Assembly: GCF_947499265.1 (NCBI RefSeq)
Contig: NZ_CANMNK010000008.1
Location: 1-64,000 of the forward strand
Direction: 5' to 3'
From: an uncultured Roseobacter sp.
GTDB taxonomy: Bacteria > Pseudomonadota > Alphaproteobacteria > Rhodobacterales > Rhodobacteraceae
DNA length: 64,000 nucleotides
Shown: piece after piece, positions 7,991 through 16,237 of the stretch
Position numbering within the stretch: position 1 is the first letter of the stretch
Layout of the letters: each line of letters starts with the position of its first letter
Made by a program: the position numbers and the translations under genes
Notes under the pieces: generated by a model
The model's input: only the letters and a program-made list of their open reading frames with translations
Told to the model about the DNA's origin: nothing
Databases searched by the model: none

Positions 7991-8452
7991 ATGAGCGTTC
8001 GAATAGACGACACAGACCGGAAAATCCTTGGCGAGCTGCAGCGCGACGCCAGCCAGTCATTGGACGAAATTGCGGCTCAGGTGGGCTCCTCCAAGACCCC
8101 GGTGTGGAATCGGATTCGTAAAATGCGCGATGCGGGCGTGATCGGGCAGCAGACCGTTGTGCTCGATGCGGATGCACTGGGATTTGAGGCATGTTTCTTC
8201 GTCCTGATCCGCACCTCCGAGCATGAGGCAGAGTGGCAGGCAGCGTTTCTGAAAGCGCTGCGTGACAGACCGGAAGTGCAGGAGGCGCACCGGCTGGCAG
8301 GAGATATCGACTATATTCTTAAAGTGCGGGTGAAGAATGCGCGCGCCTATGATGCGTTTTATCAGGCGCTGATCTCGGAGGTGCGGGTGCACAATGTGAC
8401 GGCTTTGCTGTCGATGGAAGAGATCAAATCTACCACCATGCTGCCGCTCTGA
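7991..8452 (+). CDS. Lrp/AsnC family transcriptional regulator
   Basis: 153 residues: an N-terminal winged helix-turn-helix (about 8-55, including SLDEIAAQVGSSKTPVWNRI) and a C-terminal RAM/ligand-binding domain (about 70-150, with AGDIDYILKVRV). Lrp family proteins form octamers and respond to amino acids. It is transcribed away from the cys operon across a 140-base region with dyads, so it probably controls sulfur assimilation in response to cysteine or a related amino acid; the effector is inference. A terminator follows. Confidence 0.88.
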   Translation: MSVRIDDTDRKILGELQRDASQSLDEIAAQVGSSKTPVWNRIRKMRDAGVIGQQTVVLDADALGFEACFFVLIRTSEHEAEWQAAFLKALRDRPEVQEAHRLAGDIDYILKVRVKNARAYDAFYQALISEVRVHNVTALLSMEEIKSTTMLPL

Positions 8453-8464
8453 TCTGTGATCCAA

Positions 8465-8488
8465 AGGCGCGGCTTGCGCCGCATTTTT
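8465..8488 (+). terminator. Intrinsic terminator of the Lrp-type gene
   Basis: GCGGC-TTGC-GCCGC (8469-8482) followed by ATTTTTA, 16 bases after the stop. Confidence 0.65.
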
Positions 8489-8526
8489 ATGCTTGGCGTA
8501 TGTGGCTGATGTGAGCCTATCGCGGC

Positions 8527-9708
8527 TCAGGGTGTGACGTGCAGATGGCGCAAGCCGTGGAAATGGTAACTGTTTGAATAAAGTGGTTTTTCAGTAAGTC
8601 TCAGGTTCGACACATGGGCAAAGAGACGCTGTAGGCCCATTTGCAGTTCCAGCCTTGCCAGTGGCGCGCCAACGCAGAAATGCAGCCCGCCCCCGAAGGC
8701 TGCGTGGGGTGTGGGAGTGCGGAAAGGGTCAAAACGGTTCGGATCCTCGATCTGAGCGGGATCACGGCCCGCAGCCCCCAGCATGAGCGCAACCTGCGCG
8801 CCCTTTTTCAACGGATGGCCACGCACCTCGATATCTTCGTAGGCATAGCGCGTGAATATGTGCAGGGGCGGATCAAAGCGCAGAACTTCCTCCACCGTGT
8901 CAGCGATGGCATCGGGCGCGAGGGCAGTGCGGGGTATCTCGTATTCAAGGAGTGCCTTGACCGCATTTCCCAGAGTGTGGACCGTTGCCTCGTGACCGGC
9001 ATTCAGGAGCAGAATGCAGGTCCCGATCATCTCGTCCCGGGAGAGCTTTTCACCGTCTTCTTCCGCTGCGATCAGATGGGTGATCAGATCGTCGCGCGGA
9101 TCGCTGCGCCGCTTTTCGATGTAGCCGCCCAGAAAATCAGTAAACGCCAGCGCCGCGGTATTGGCGGCAATTTCGGTATCGCGGGTTTTGCCCGCCTGAT
9201 ACATGGCCACCATTGCGTTGGACCAGCGCAACAGGCTGTCCGACATCTCCTCCGGTACACCCAAAAGTCGCGCGATCACGCGGACGGGCAAGGCGGTACA
9301 AAAGGCAGGGATCAGATCAAAGGGGCCTTCTGGAAAGGCCGCCAAGAGATCGTCACAGATCTCGTGGATGTCGGGCGCCAGCGCCTTCACCCGTCGCGAG
9401 GTGAACGCCCGCAACACCAGACCACGTAATCGCGTGTGGGTGGGTGGCTCCATATCCAACATCGAGTGGCGCTCAACGGCATCAAACCCGCGCAAGTGCT
9501 CCGGCGAGGGGTGTTTCTGATCGTCTGGCACAGCCCGCCCCAGACGACGGTCGCGCAACAAGGCCTGCACCGTTGCGGCGTCAAAGACCGCCATCATCCC
9601 GTAATCGTGCCAATATTGCACCGGATCATCCGCCAATACACGCGCATAGAGCGCATAGGGGTCTTGCACAAAAGCAGGGTCGAGCGGGGACTGGTTCAGC
9701 GTCTTCAT
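8527..9708 (-). CDS. Cytochrome P450
   Basis: 393-residue soluble bacterial P450. The oxygen-binding I-helix AGHEATVHT is at 237-245 (acid E240, T242), the ExxR pair at E274/R277, and the haem loop FGGGLHFCVGAPLA at 338-351 with C345 as the thiolate ligand. The MEPPTHTRLR segment (86-95) is typical of the CYP107/CYP109-like bacterial class. No ferredoxin or reductase gene adjoins it, so redox partners must be encoded elsewhere; Fpr 6 kb away is one possibility. The substrate cannot be told from sequence. Single gene between terminator-like sequence and the divergent dctB. Confidence 0.93.
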   Translation of the reverse strand: MKTLNQSPLDPAFVQDPYALYARVLADDPVQYWHDYGMMAVFDAATVQALLRDRRLGRAVPDDQKHPSPEHLRGFDAVERHSMLDMEPPTHTRLRGLVLRAFTSRRVKALAPDIHEICDDLLAAFPEGPFDLIPAFCTALPVRVIARLLGVPEEMSDSLLRWSNAMVAMYQAGKTRDTEIAANTAALAFTDFLGGYIEKRRSDPRDDLITHLIAAEEDGEKLSRDEMIGTCILLLNAGHEATVHTLGNAVKALLEYEIPRTALAPDAIADTVEEVLRFDPPLHIFTRYAYEDIEVRGHPLKKGAQVALMLGAAGRDPAQIEDPNRFDPFRTPTPHAAFGGGLHFCVGAPLARLELQMGLQRLFAHVSNLRLTEKPLYSNSYHFHGLRHLHVTP

Positions 9709-9768
9709 AAATGTCTTTAACCGTCAGGGCACTGGTCAAGGCAAGGGGCTGTTTGTAAACTTGCGCTG

Positions 9769-11517
9769 ATGTCCAAGGGTTTGATGCACCGCGTGCTGAT
9801 CATAGCCATGTTTCTGGGCGCGGTGGCGGCGGCCTCTGCGGGGGTCTGGCGCTATGGGTATCTGCAGGCGCTGGGTCAGTTGGAGCGGCAGGGGCAAAGC
9901 GACCTGACGCTGGCCAGTGACCGCTTGGTCGGTCAGTTGCAACGCTTTCGGGAACTCGCAGTTTTTTTGGCAGATCACCCTTATAGTGCGGCGCTTGCGC
10001 AGGGGCGCGGTGTAGAAGCGGCCCGGCGGCTGTTTCTGGAAGCGGCTGACAAAGCCGATGCGCTTGACGTGATGTATGTCGATCTGGAGGGGCAGATACA
10101 GGCCTCAGCGCGCGCCTTGTCGGACGCAAACCTGGGCGATACGGATTACGTCAAACGCGCCATGCAGGGGGCCTTGGGCCGCGATCACGGGATCGGCACG
10201 CCGCTTGTGCAGCGGGCGTTTTACTATGCGGCACCGGCCTTTGGACCGGGCGGCAAGGTGCAGGGCGCTGTGGTGGTCGCCGTGGGGATGCACGGGATCG
10301 AAGATGCCTGGCGCGGCGGGCTGCGGGCGGTTTTTTTCACCGATGCTGGGGGAAAGGTCTTTGTCACGAACCGGTCGGAACTGGTCTTGTGGCAGCGGCC
10401 GCCCGATGGCCCGGGTCTGGCGCCGCCCTTTGGTCAGGCGCCGCCCTTTGCCAGCTATGAAACCGGCGGCCATGAGATCTGGCAATTGGGCTGGGGGCCC
10501 TACTTGCCGAAAAATGCGCTGCATCTGGTGCGCGATCTGCCAGTGATCGGCCTGACCGCAGAGGTTCTGGTGGATGTGGCCCCCGCGCGCCAATTGGCCA
10601 AGTTGCAGGCGACGGTTGTTGCGGCGCTGTGTCTGGCTTTCGGCGCGATGCTGTTTCTGGCCACTGAACGGCGGCGGGCGCTGGCGCGGGCCAATGCACA
10701 GCTGGAAGAGCGGGTGGCGCGCCGCACCGCCGCCCTCTCGGAGATCAACACGGCCCTGCGCCAGGAAGTGGGCGAGCGCAAGGAGGCGCAAACCGCGTTG
10801 GCGCGGGCGCAAGCCGATCTGGTGCAGGCCAGCAAGCTCAGCGCTTTGGGCAAGATGAGCGCCGGGATCAGCCATGAATTGAACCAACCGCTGATGGCGA
10901 TCCGCTCCTTTGCGGAAAACGCAGGGCTGTTTCTGGACCGCGGCCAACCCGAGCGGGCCACCGAAAATCTGGGCCGGATATCGGATATGGCGCGCCGCAT
11001 GGGCCGGATCATCAAGAACCTGCGCGCCTTTTCCACACAGCAGACCGAACCGATGACCCGCGTCGATCTGGTTGCCGTGCTGGACAGTTCGGTCGAGATG
11101 ATCAGCGCCCGGGCCACGGAGATGGGCGTTACCCTGGACTACACAAGCGCCGGGCATCCCATCTGGGTCAAAGGGGGCGAGGTACGCCTGGGCCAGGTCT
11201 TTGTAAACCTGATGACCAACGCGCTGGATGCCATGAACGAGAGTGAGACGCGGCGCCTGACAGTTTCTGTCACGCAGAGCGATCCGCTGAGCATCGATAT
11301 CCGCGACACCGGGCCGGGGGTGCGCGATCCGGAAAAGGTGTTCGACCCGTTCTATTCGACCAAGGAGGTTGGCGCGTCTGAGGGCATGGGGCTGGGCCTG
11401 TCGATCTCCTACGGGATCATGCAGAGCTTTGGCGGTGAAATCCGGGTGCGCAATTGTGACCCCGGGGCGCTTTTTTCCGTTGAAGTCCAACCATGGGCGG
11501 CACAGAAAGCCGCATGA
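9769..11517 (+). CDS. dctB: C4-dicarboxylate sensor histidine kinase
   Basis: 582 residues. The first membrane helix is at about 7-26, a periplasmic double-Cache sensor follows at 30-275, and the second helix is near 277-297 (VVAALCLAFGAMLFLAT). A coiled-coil linker leads to the kinase core: H-box ISHELNQPL with H369, N-box around N480, DTGPG at 513-517 and GMGLGL at 539-544. This is the DctB layout, sensing external dicarboxylates. The stop overlaps the start of dctD as ATGA, and the TRAP transporter genes follow, so the ligand is probably a substrate of that transporter. Confidence 0.9.
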   Translation: MSKGLMHRVLIIAMFLGAVAAASAGVWRYGYLQALGQLERQGQSDLTLASDRLVGQLQRFRELAVFLADHPYSAALAQGRGVEAARRLFLEAADKADALDVMYVDLEGQIQASARALSDANLGDTDYVKRAMQGALGRDHGIGTPLVQRAFYYAAPAFGPGGKVQGAVVVAVGMHGIEDAWRGGLRAVFFTDAGGKVFVTNRSELVLWQRPPDGPGLAPPFGQAPPFASYETGGHEIWQLGWGPYLPKNALHLVRDLPVIGLTAEVLVDVAPARQLAKLQATVVAALCLAFGAMLFLATERRRALARANAQLEERVARRTAALSEINTALRQEVGERKEAQTALARAQADLVQASKLSALGKMSAGISHELNQPLMAIRSFAENAGLFLDRGQPERATENLGRISDMARRMGRIIKNLRAFSTQQTEPMTRVDLVAVLDSSVEMISARATEMGVTLDYTSAGHPIWVKGGEVRLGQVFVNLMTNALDAMNESETRRLTVSVTQSDPLSIDIRDTGPGVRDPEKVFDPFYSTKEVGASEGMGLGLSISYGIMQSFGGEIRVRNCDPGALFSVEVQPWAAQKAA

Positions 11518-12746
11518 GCACCCGCGTTCTATTGGTCGATGACGATGCCGCCGTGCGTGATGCGCTGGCGCAGACGCTCGAATTGGCGGATCTGGAGCCG
11601 GTCACCGCGGGCTCCTTCGTGGCGGCCAAGGACCTGATCACGGCAGATTTTGACGGGGTGATCCTCTCGGACCTGCGGATGCCCGGGCGCGATGGGTTTC
11701 ATCTGTTGTCCTATGCCCGCGCACAGGACGCGGATCTGCCGGTCATCCTGCTCACAGGTGAGGGGGATATTCCCACCGCCATGAAAGCTGTCGGGCAGGG
11801 GGCGTTTGATTTTCTGGAAAAGCCCTGCGCGCCCGCTGACCTGCTGGCTGTGCTGGAACGGGCCTTGAAAACGCGGCGTCTGGTGCTGGACAATCGCCGG
11901 TTGCGCGCGTTGATCGAGACCGGTGATCCGGCTGCGCGCATGCTCTTCGGCGCGTCACAGCTTGCGGAAGGGCTGCGGGCGCGGGTGCGCCGCGTCGCCG
12001 TGACAGAAACCGAAGTGCTGGTCACCGGGGCGCCGGGCACCGGTATTTCGAAAGTTGCAGAAGTCATCCACCTGTGCTCCGCGCGCTCCAAAGCGCCGTT
12101 TGTCAAACGGGCCGCAGCGGCATCGGATGTCGCCGAGCTTTCCGAAGCGCTGGAAAAGGCGCGCTCTGGCAGTCTATTCCTGGATGAGATCACTCAAATG
12201 CCCGCGCAGGCGCAGCTCAGTCTGCTGGAGGCGCTGGAGAATGGGACAGAGACCCGGGTGATTGCCGGATCAAACCGCGATCTGGCCGCCAGCGTCGAGG
12301 CAGGGCAGTTGAATTCGGAGCTTTATTATCGGCTTGAAGTCACCCCTGTGCGCATCCCGTCATTGTCCGAGCGGCCAGAGGATATTCCGATCCTCTTTCG
12401 CCACTACGTCGCGCAGGCCAGCGAGCAGGCGGGGCTGAGTGCGCCCGAGATCACCCCACAGGTGGTTGCCGGATTGATGGCGCGGGACTGGCCGGGGAAT
12501 GCTCGTGCGCTGATGTCGGAGGCCATGCGGTTCTCACTGGGCCTGGCCGAAGAGGCAACGCCCGATACCAGCCTGGGCCTTGCGGAGCAGATGGCACAGG
12601 TGGAACAGAGCCTGCTGGAACAGGCATTGCGTCGTGCGGAAGGGCGCGCTGTTGTGGCCGCTGAAGCGCTGCAACTGCCGCGCAAAACCTTCTACGACAA
12701 ACTGACCCGCTACGGGATTCGAGCCGAAGATTATCGCGAGAAATAA
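11514..12746 (+). CDS. dctD: DctD-like response regulator with degenerate sigma-54 domain
   Basis: 410 residues from ATG 11514, which overlaps the dctB stop. The receiver domain is intact (D10, D11, phosphoacceptor D53, T81, K103). The AAA+ domain is altered: the P-loop reads GAPGTGIS (172-179) with no lysine, and the stretch between PFV (195-197) and Walker B LFLDE (221-225) is about 20 residues too short and contains no GAFTGA loop. GAFTGA is what NtrC-type activators use to contact sigma-54. The C-terminal Fis-type helix-turn-helix (about 378-402) is intact. It should therefore still bind its operators but is unlikely to act through ATP-driven sigma-54 remodelling. Rhodobacter capsulatus NtrC is a known precedent without GAFTGA. 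Confidence 0.9.
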   Translation: MSTRVLLVDDDAAVRDALAQTLELADLEPVTAGSFVAAKDLITADFDGVILSDLRMPGRDGFHLLSYARAQDADLPVILLTGEGDIPTAMKAVGQGAFDFLEKPCAPADLLAVLERALKTRRLVLDNRRLRALIETGDPAARMLFGASQLAEGLRARVRRVAVTETEVLVTGAPGTGISKVAEVIHLCSARSKAPFVKRAAAASDVAELSEALEKARSGSLFLDEITQMPAQAQLSLLEALENGTETRVIAGSNRDLAASVEAGQLNSELYYRLEVTPVRIPSLSERPEDIPILFRHYVAQASEQAGLSAPEITPQVVAGLMARDWPGNARALMSEAMRFSLGLAEEATPDTSLGLAEQMAQVEQSLLEQALRRAEGRAVVAAEALQLPRKTFYDKLTRYGIRAEDYREK

Positions 12747-12796
12747 TGTGCGGATTTTCGCACAAATTATGGGGGTGATGTGCGGCCTCCCGCACG
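12747..12796. promoter_or_regulatory. Paired DctD-type operators upstream of dctP
   Basis: TGTGCG-N6-CGCACA at 12747-12764 is perfect and begins right after the dctD stop. TGTGCG-N6-CGCACG is at 12779-12796. The sites repeat every 32 bases, about three helical turns, as expected for cooperative dimers on one face of DNA. Confidence 0.75.
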
Positions 12797-12867
12797 CAGG
12801 TGAAATGCTGCAAGCGGATAATTGCCTTCAATACGCCCCGTATCATTATGGTAAGTAAGCGTTTTTC

Positions 12868-12896
12868 TTGAAATATGCGGGCGAAATTCATAACGC
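12868..12896 (+). promoter_or_regulatory. Candidate sigma-70-type promoter for dctPQM
   Basis: TTGAAA (12868-12873), a 17-base spacer, then TAACGC (12891-12896). I found no convincing TGGCAC-N5-TTGC sigma-54 element in this intergenic region. Confidence 0.4.
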
Positions 12897-12998
12897 TTGC
12901 CCTTCGCGAATAAGGGCTATTTGATATCCCACAGCGCATCCAACGCGTGATGCCCGACAAGAAAATGAAAAGCCAAAAAGTTTCTGGGAGGAAACCAC

Positions 12999-14000
12999 AT
13001 GAGAATTGTAACTGCTGCCCTCACGGCGCTGACCCTTTCGGTGAGCGCATCTGCCGTCGCTGCGGCCTGCGATGATGGCGAGATCGTCATCAAATTCAGC
13101 CACGTGACCAACACCGACCGTCACCCCAAAGGCATCGCGGCGAGCCTGCTGCAAACACGGGTGAACGAAGAAATGAACGGCAAGGCCTGCATGGAGGTCT
13201 TCCCGAATTCCACGCTTTACAACGATGATCAGGTGCTGGAAGCGCTGCTGCAGGGCGATGTGCAGATGGCCGCGCCCTCACTGTCCAAGTTCGAGCAGTT
13301 CACCAAGGTGTTCCGCATCTTCGATCTGCCGTTCATGTTCAAGAACATTGATGCAGTAGACGCGTTCCAGAACTCCGAAACCGGTCAGGCGATGAAGGAA
13401 TCGATGACCCGTCGTGGGCTGATTGGTCTGGCGTTCTGGCACAATGGCATGAAACAGATGTCCGCCAATGTGGCACTGAACAGCCCCGCGGATGCCAACG
13501 GTCTGAAGTTCCGGGTGCAAAACTCTGACGTGCTCAAGGCACAGATGGCGGCTCTGGGTGGCTCACCCCAGCCGATGGCCTTCTCCGAAGTTTACGGCGC
13601 GCTGCAGACCGGCGTTGTCGACGGGCAGGAGAACACATGGTCCAACATCTACGGCCAGAAGTTCTTTGAGGTGCAGGACGGTATCACCGAGACCAACCAC
13701 GGCATCATCGACTACATGGTTGTGACATCCACCGACTGGTGGGATGCGTTGGATGCGGATGTGCGCGATCAACTGTCCACCATTGTGGCGGAAGTGACCG
13801 AGGCGCGAAATGCCGAATCCACCTCCGTGAACGAAGAAGCCAAGGCCGCAATCATCGAGGCCGGTGGCGTTGTGCGCCAGTTGGATGAAGCGTCCCGCGC
13901 GGAATGGGTTGCGACCATGAAACCCGTCTGGGAGCAGTTCAAAGACGACGTCGGTCAGGAAAACATCGACGCGGCACAGGCGATCAACGCCGGTTTCTAA
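12999..14000 (+). CDS. dctP: TRAP transporter substrate-binding protein
   Basis: 333-residue periplasmic receptor of the DctP family. It has a classical signal peptide (residues 1-22, cut near AVAAA), then the two-domain fold with KFSHVTNTDRHPKG early on and the binding-site arginine region KFRVQNSD, which in DctP proteins holds the ligand carboxylate. The start has a strong GGGAGG site. The upstream dctBD genes suggest C4-dicarboxylates such as succinate, malate or fumarate, but family members bind many organic acids. It is the first transporter gene, with a stable hairpin just after its stop. Confidence 0.92.
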   Translation: MRIVTAALTALTLSVSASAVAAACDDGEIVIKFSHVTNTDRHPKGIAASLLQTRVNEEMNGKACMEVFPNSTLYNDDQVLEALLQGDVQMAAPSLSKFEQFTKVFRIFDLPFMFKNIDAVDAFQNSETGQAMKESMTRRGLIGLAFWHNGMKQMSANVALNSPADANGLKFRVQNSDVLKAQMAALGGSPQPMAFSEVYGALQTGVVDGQENTWSNIYGQKFFEVQDGITETNHGIIDYMVVTSTDWWDALDADVRDQLSTIVAEVTEARNAESTSVNEEAKAAIIEAGGVVRQLDEASRAEWVATMKPVWEQFKDDVGQENIDAAQAINAGF

Positions 14001-14016
14001 GGCCCTATCGGCCATC

Positions 14017-14047
14017 CCATCCGGCCCCGACATCGCGGGCCGGATGG
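14017..14047 (+). other. Intercistronic hairpin between dctP and dctQ
   Basis: CCATCCGGCCC / GGGCCGGATGG, perfect 11-base arms around a 9-base loop, with no T-run after it. Such hairpins can protect the 3' end of the binding-protein message, allowing more DctP than membrane subunits. Confidence 0.6.
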
Positions 14048-14069
14048 ACTAATCTGGGGGGAGGGGCGC

Positions 14070-14750
14070 ATGTCGCATTCCTATGAGGCGGAAACGATCC
14101 TAGGTCGGATCGTCAACGAAATCGAGGAAACGGCGATTGCCCTGATCCTTGGACTGATGACCATCCTGACATTCATCAATGTGGTGCTGCGCTACGGGTT
14201 CAATACCGGCATCATCTGGGGGCTGGAGGCGGTCACGTTCCTGTTTGCCTGGCTGGTGCTCTTTGGGGTGAGCTACTGCGTCAAGGTTACCGCGCATCTT
14301 GGGGTGGATGCGGTCATCAACCTCTTTTCCCCGCCCATCCGGCGCACCCTGGCGCTGTTTGCTGCGGCGGTTTGCGTGGTCTATGCGGCGCTGGTGTTCA
14401 AAGGCGCCTGGGACTACTGGGCCCCCTTTGCCGGGTTCGATGCGACCTCGGGGCGTTGGTTCCCCACCGGGTTCGAAAACAGCCGGGATCAGGCGTGGTA
14501 TGAGGTTGTCGACATGCCGATGCCCGAATGGCTCCGCTGGATCGAGCCGATTTTCAATGAAAACGAAGAATACGAGAAAATTCCGCGGTTTATCCCCTAT
14601 GCCATGCTGCCTTTCGGCATGGGGCTGCTGCTCTTCCGCTTCCTTCAGGCCACGCTGCGCCTGCTGCGCGGAGAGGCTACCAGCCTGATCGTCAGCCATG
14701 AGGCCGAAGACGAGGTCGAAGCCGTCAAACATATGAACGCGGGGAAATAA
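14070..14750 (+). CDS. dctQ: TRAP transporter small membrane subunit
   Basis: 226-residue DctQ protein with four predicted membrane helices (about 20-45, 52-72, 92-115 and 178-198). The first helices carry the family pattern VVLRYGFNTGIIWGLEA. A long soluble insert between helices three and four (about 118-175, rich in Trp and acidic residues) makes it larger than the usual 160-180 residues. It pairs with the large subunit encoded four bases downstream to form the sodium-driven permease. Confidence 0.9.
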   Translation: MSHSYEAETILGRIVNEIEETAIALILGLMTILTFINVVLRYGFNTGIIWGLEAVTFLFAWLVLFGVSYCVKVTAHLGVDAVINLFSPPIRRTLALFAAAVCVVYAALVFKGAWDYWAPFAGFDATSGRWFPTGFENSRDQAWYEVVDMPMPEWLRWIEPIFNENEEYEKIPRFIPYAMLPFGMGLLLFRFLQATLRLLRGEATSLIVSHEAEDEVEAVKHMNAGK

Positions 14751-14753
14751 CCC

Positions 14754-16133
14754 ATGGAAGTCGCTATTCTTTTTGCCATGGTCGTTGGCCTGATGCTGGT
14801 CGGCGTGCCGATCGCTGTGAGCCTCGGCATGTCCTCGATCGTCTTCCTGCTGGTGCTGAGCGATACGTCACTGGCGTCGATTGCGCAGACGCTGTTTCAG
14901 GCGATGGCGGGGCATTACACGCTGCTGGCGATCCCGTTCTTCATTCTGGCGTCGAGCTTCATGTCGACGGGCGGCGTGGCCAAGCGGATCATCCGGTTTT
15001 CCATCGCCCTGGTCGGGCATTTGCCGGGCGGGCTGGCCATTGCGGGTGTCTTTGCCTGTATGCTCTTTGCGGCGCTTTCGGGGTCTTCGCCTGCCACGGT
15101 GGTGGCCATCGGTTCCATCGTCATCGCCGGGATGCGGCAGGTCGGCTATACCAAGGATTTTGCCGCTGGTGTGATCGCCAACGCCGGCACGCTGGGCATT
15201 CTGATCCCGCCGTCCATTGTGATGGTGGTCTATGCTTCGGCCACGGATGTTTCCGTGGGCCGGATGTTCCTGGCCGGTGTCATTCCGGGCCTGATGGCGG
15301 GGTCCATGCTGATGGTGACCATCTACATCATCGCCAAAATTCGCGACCTGCCAAAAGGTGAGTGGCGGGGATGGGGCGAGGTCTTTGCCTCCGGACGCGA
15401 GGCGGGATGGGGTCTGTTCCTGATCGTGATCATTCTGGGCGGCATCTACGGCGGGATTTTCACCCCGACGGAGGCGGCAGCGGTGGCGGCGGTCTATGCG
15501 TTCTTCATTGCAAGCTTCGTTTACCGCGACATGGGGCCGCTGCATGTCAAAGGCGACGAGACCCGCAACCTGTCGCTGATGCAGAAGCCCATCGCGCTGG
15601 TCACGGCATTCTTCCACCGCGACACCAAGAACACCCTTTTCGAGGCGGGCAAGCTGACTGTCACACTGATGTTCATCATCGCCAACGCGCTGATCCTGAA
15701 ACACGTGCTGACCGACGAGCAGATCCCGCAGCAGATTGCCGCGGCAATGCTGGATGCCGGGTTCGGACCCATCGTCTTTCTGGTCATCGTGAACGTGATC
15801 CTGCTGATCGGCGGGCAATTCATGGAGCCATCCGGGCTGTTGGTGATCGTTGCGCCCTTGGTCTTTCCCATCGCAATCGAATTGGGGATTGATCCCATTC
15901 ACCTCGGCATCATCATGGTGGTGAACATGGAGATCGGGATGATCACGCCGCCGGTGGGTCTCAACCTCTTCGTGACCTCGGGCGTGGCCAACATGCCGAT
16001 GTGGGCCGTGGTCAAGGCGGCGCTGCCCTTTACTGCAGTGCTCTTTGTCTTCCTGATCATGGTGACCTACATCCCGATCATCAGTACCTGGTTGCCAACG
16101 CTGGTGATGGGGCCGGAGATTATCGTGAAATAG
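14754..16133 (+). CDS. dctM: TRAP transporter large membrane subunit
   Basis: 459 residues, about 12 membrane helices; the channel-forming sodium symporter subunit. Signature segments are LFAALSGSSPATVVAIGSI, IPPSIVMVVYA and the C-terminal MGMITPPVGLNLF-like stretch (MITPPVGLNLFV). A soluble insert of roughly 35 residues around 255-295 (RDMGPLHVKGDETRN onward) makes it slightly longer than typical. GGGGC-TCC-GCCCC immediately after the stop and a second perfect hairpin at 16158-16176 (GACTGTCC-GCG-GGACAGTC) probably end the operon. Confidence 0.92.
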   Translation: MEVAILFAMVVGLMLVGVPIAVSLGMSSIVFLLVLSDTSLASIAQTLFQAMAGHYTLLAIPFFILASSFMSTGGVAKRIIRFSIALVGHLPGGLAIAGVFACMLFAALSGSSPATVVAIGSIVIAGMRQVGYTKDFAAGVIANAGTLGILIPPSIVMVVYASATDVSVGRMFLAGVIPGLMAGSMLMVTIYIIAKIRDLPKGEWRGWGEVFASGREAGWGLFLIVIILGGIYGGIFTPTEAAAVAAVYAFFIASFVYRDMGPLHVKGDETRNLSLMQKPIALVTAFFHRDTKNTLFEAGKLTVTLMFIIANALILKHVLTDEQIPQQIAAAMLDAGFGPIVFLVIVNVILLIGGQFMEPSGLLVIVAPLVFPIAIELGIDPIHLGIIMVVNMEIGMITPPVGLNLFVTSGVANMPMWAVVKAALPFTAVLFVFLIMVTYIPIISTWLPTLVMGPEIIVK

Positions 16134-16207
16134 GGGCTCCGCCCCGTTTGGCCCTCTGACTGTCCGCGGGACAGTCCGCCGCTCGCGCGGACCGGACCTC
16201 GCCCCCC

Positions 16208-16230
16208 GGGATATTTTTGGCCAGAAGAAG
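16208..16230 (-). repeat. 23-nt recurrent 3'-end motif, copy 1
   Basis: GGGATATTT-NN-GGCCAGAAGAAG on the plus strand (NN = TT), embedded between CCCCCC and GGGGGG. On the minus strand it begins 8 bases after the tpiA stop. The same motif with NN = CA occurs at 23542-23564. Confidence 0.75.
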
Positions 16231-16237
16231 CGGGGGG

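Noticed and set aside
10105-11490. 461-codon minus-strand frame opposite dctB
   Set aside because: Antisense shadow of an intact histidine kinase gene, with no ribosome site and no domain-like sequence.
12765-12998. Sigma-54 promoter expected upstream of dctP
   Set aside because: No TGGCAC-N5-TTGC-like element with acceptable match was found, in keeping with the loss of GAFTGA in DctD.
14868-15902. 344-codon minus-strand frame opposite dctM
   Set aside because: Composition rich in His, Asp, Gln and Arg mirrors the hydrophobic codons of the transporter; not a real protein.
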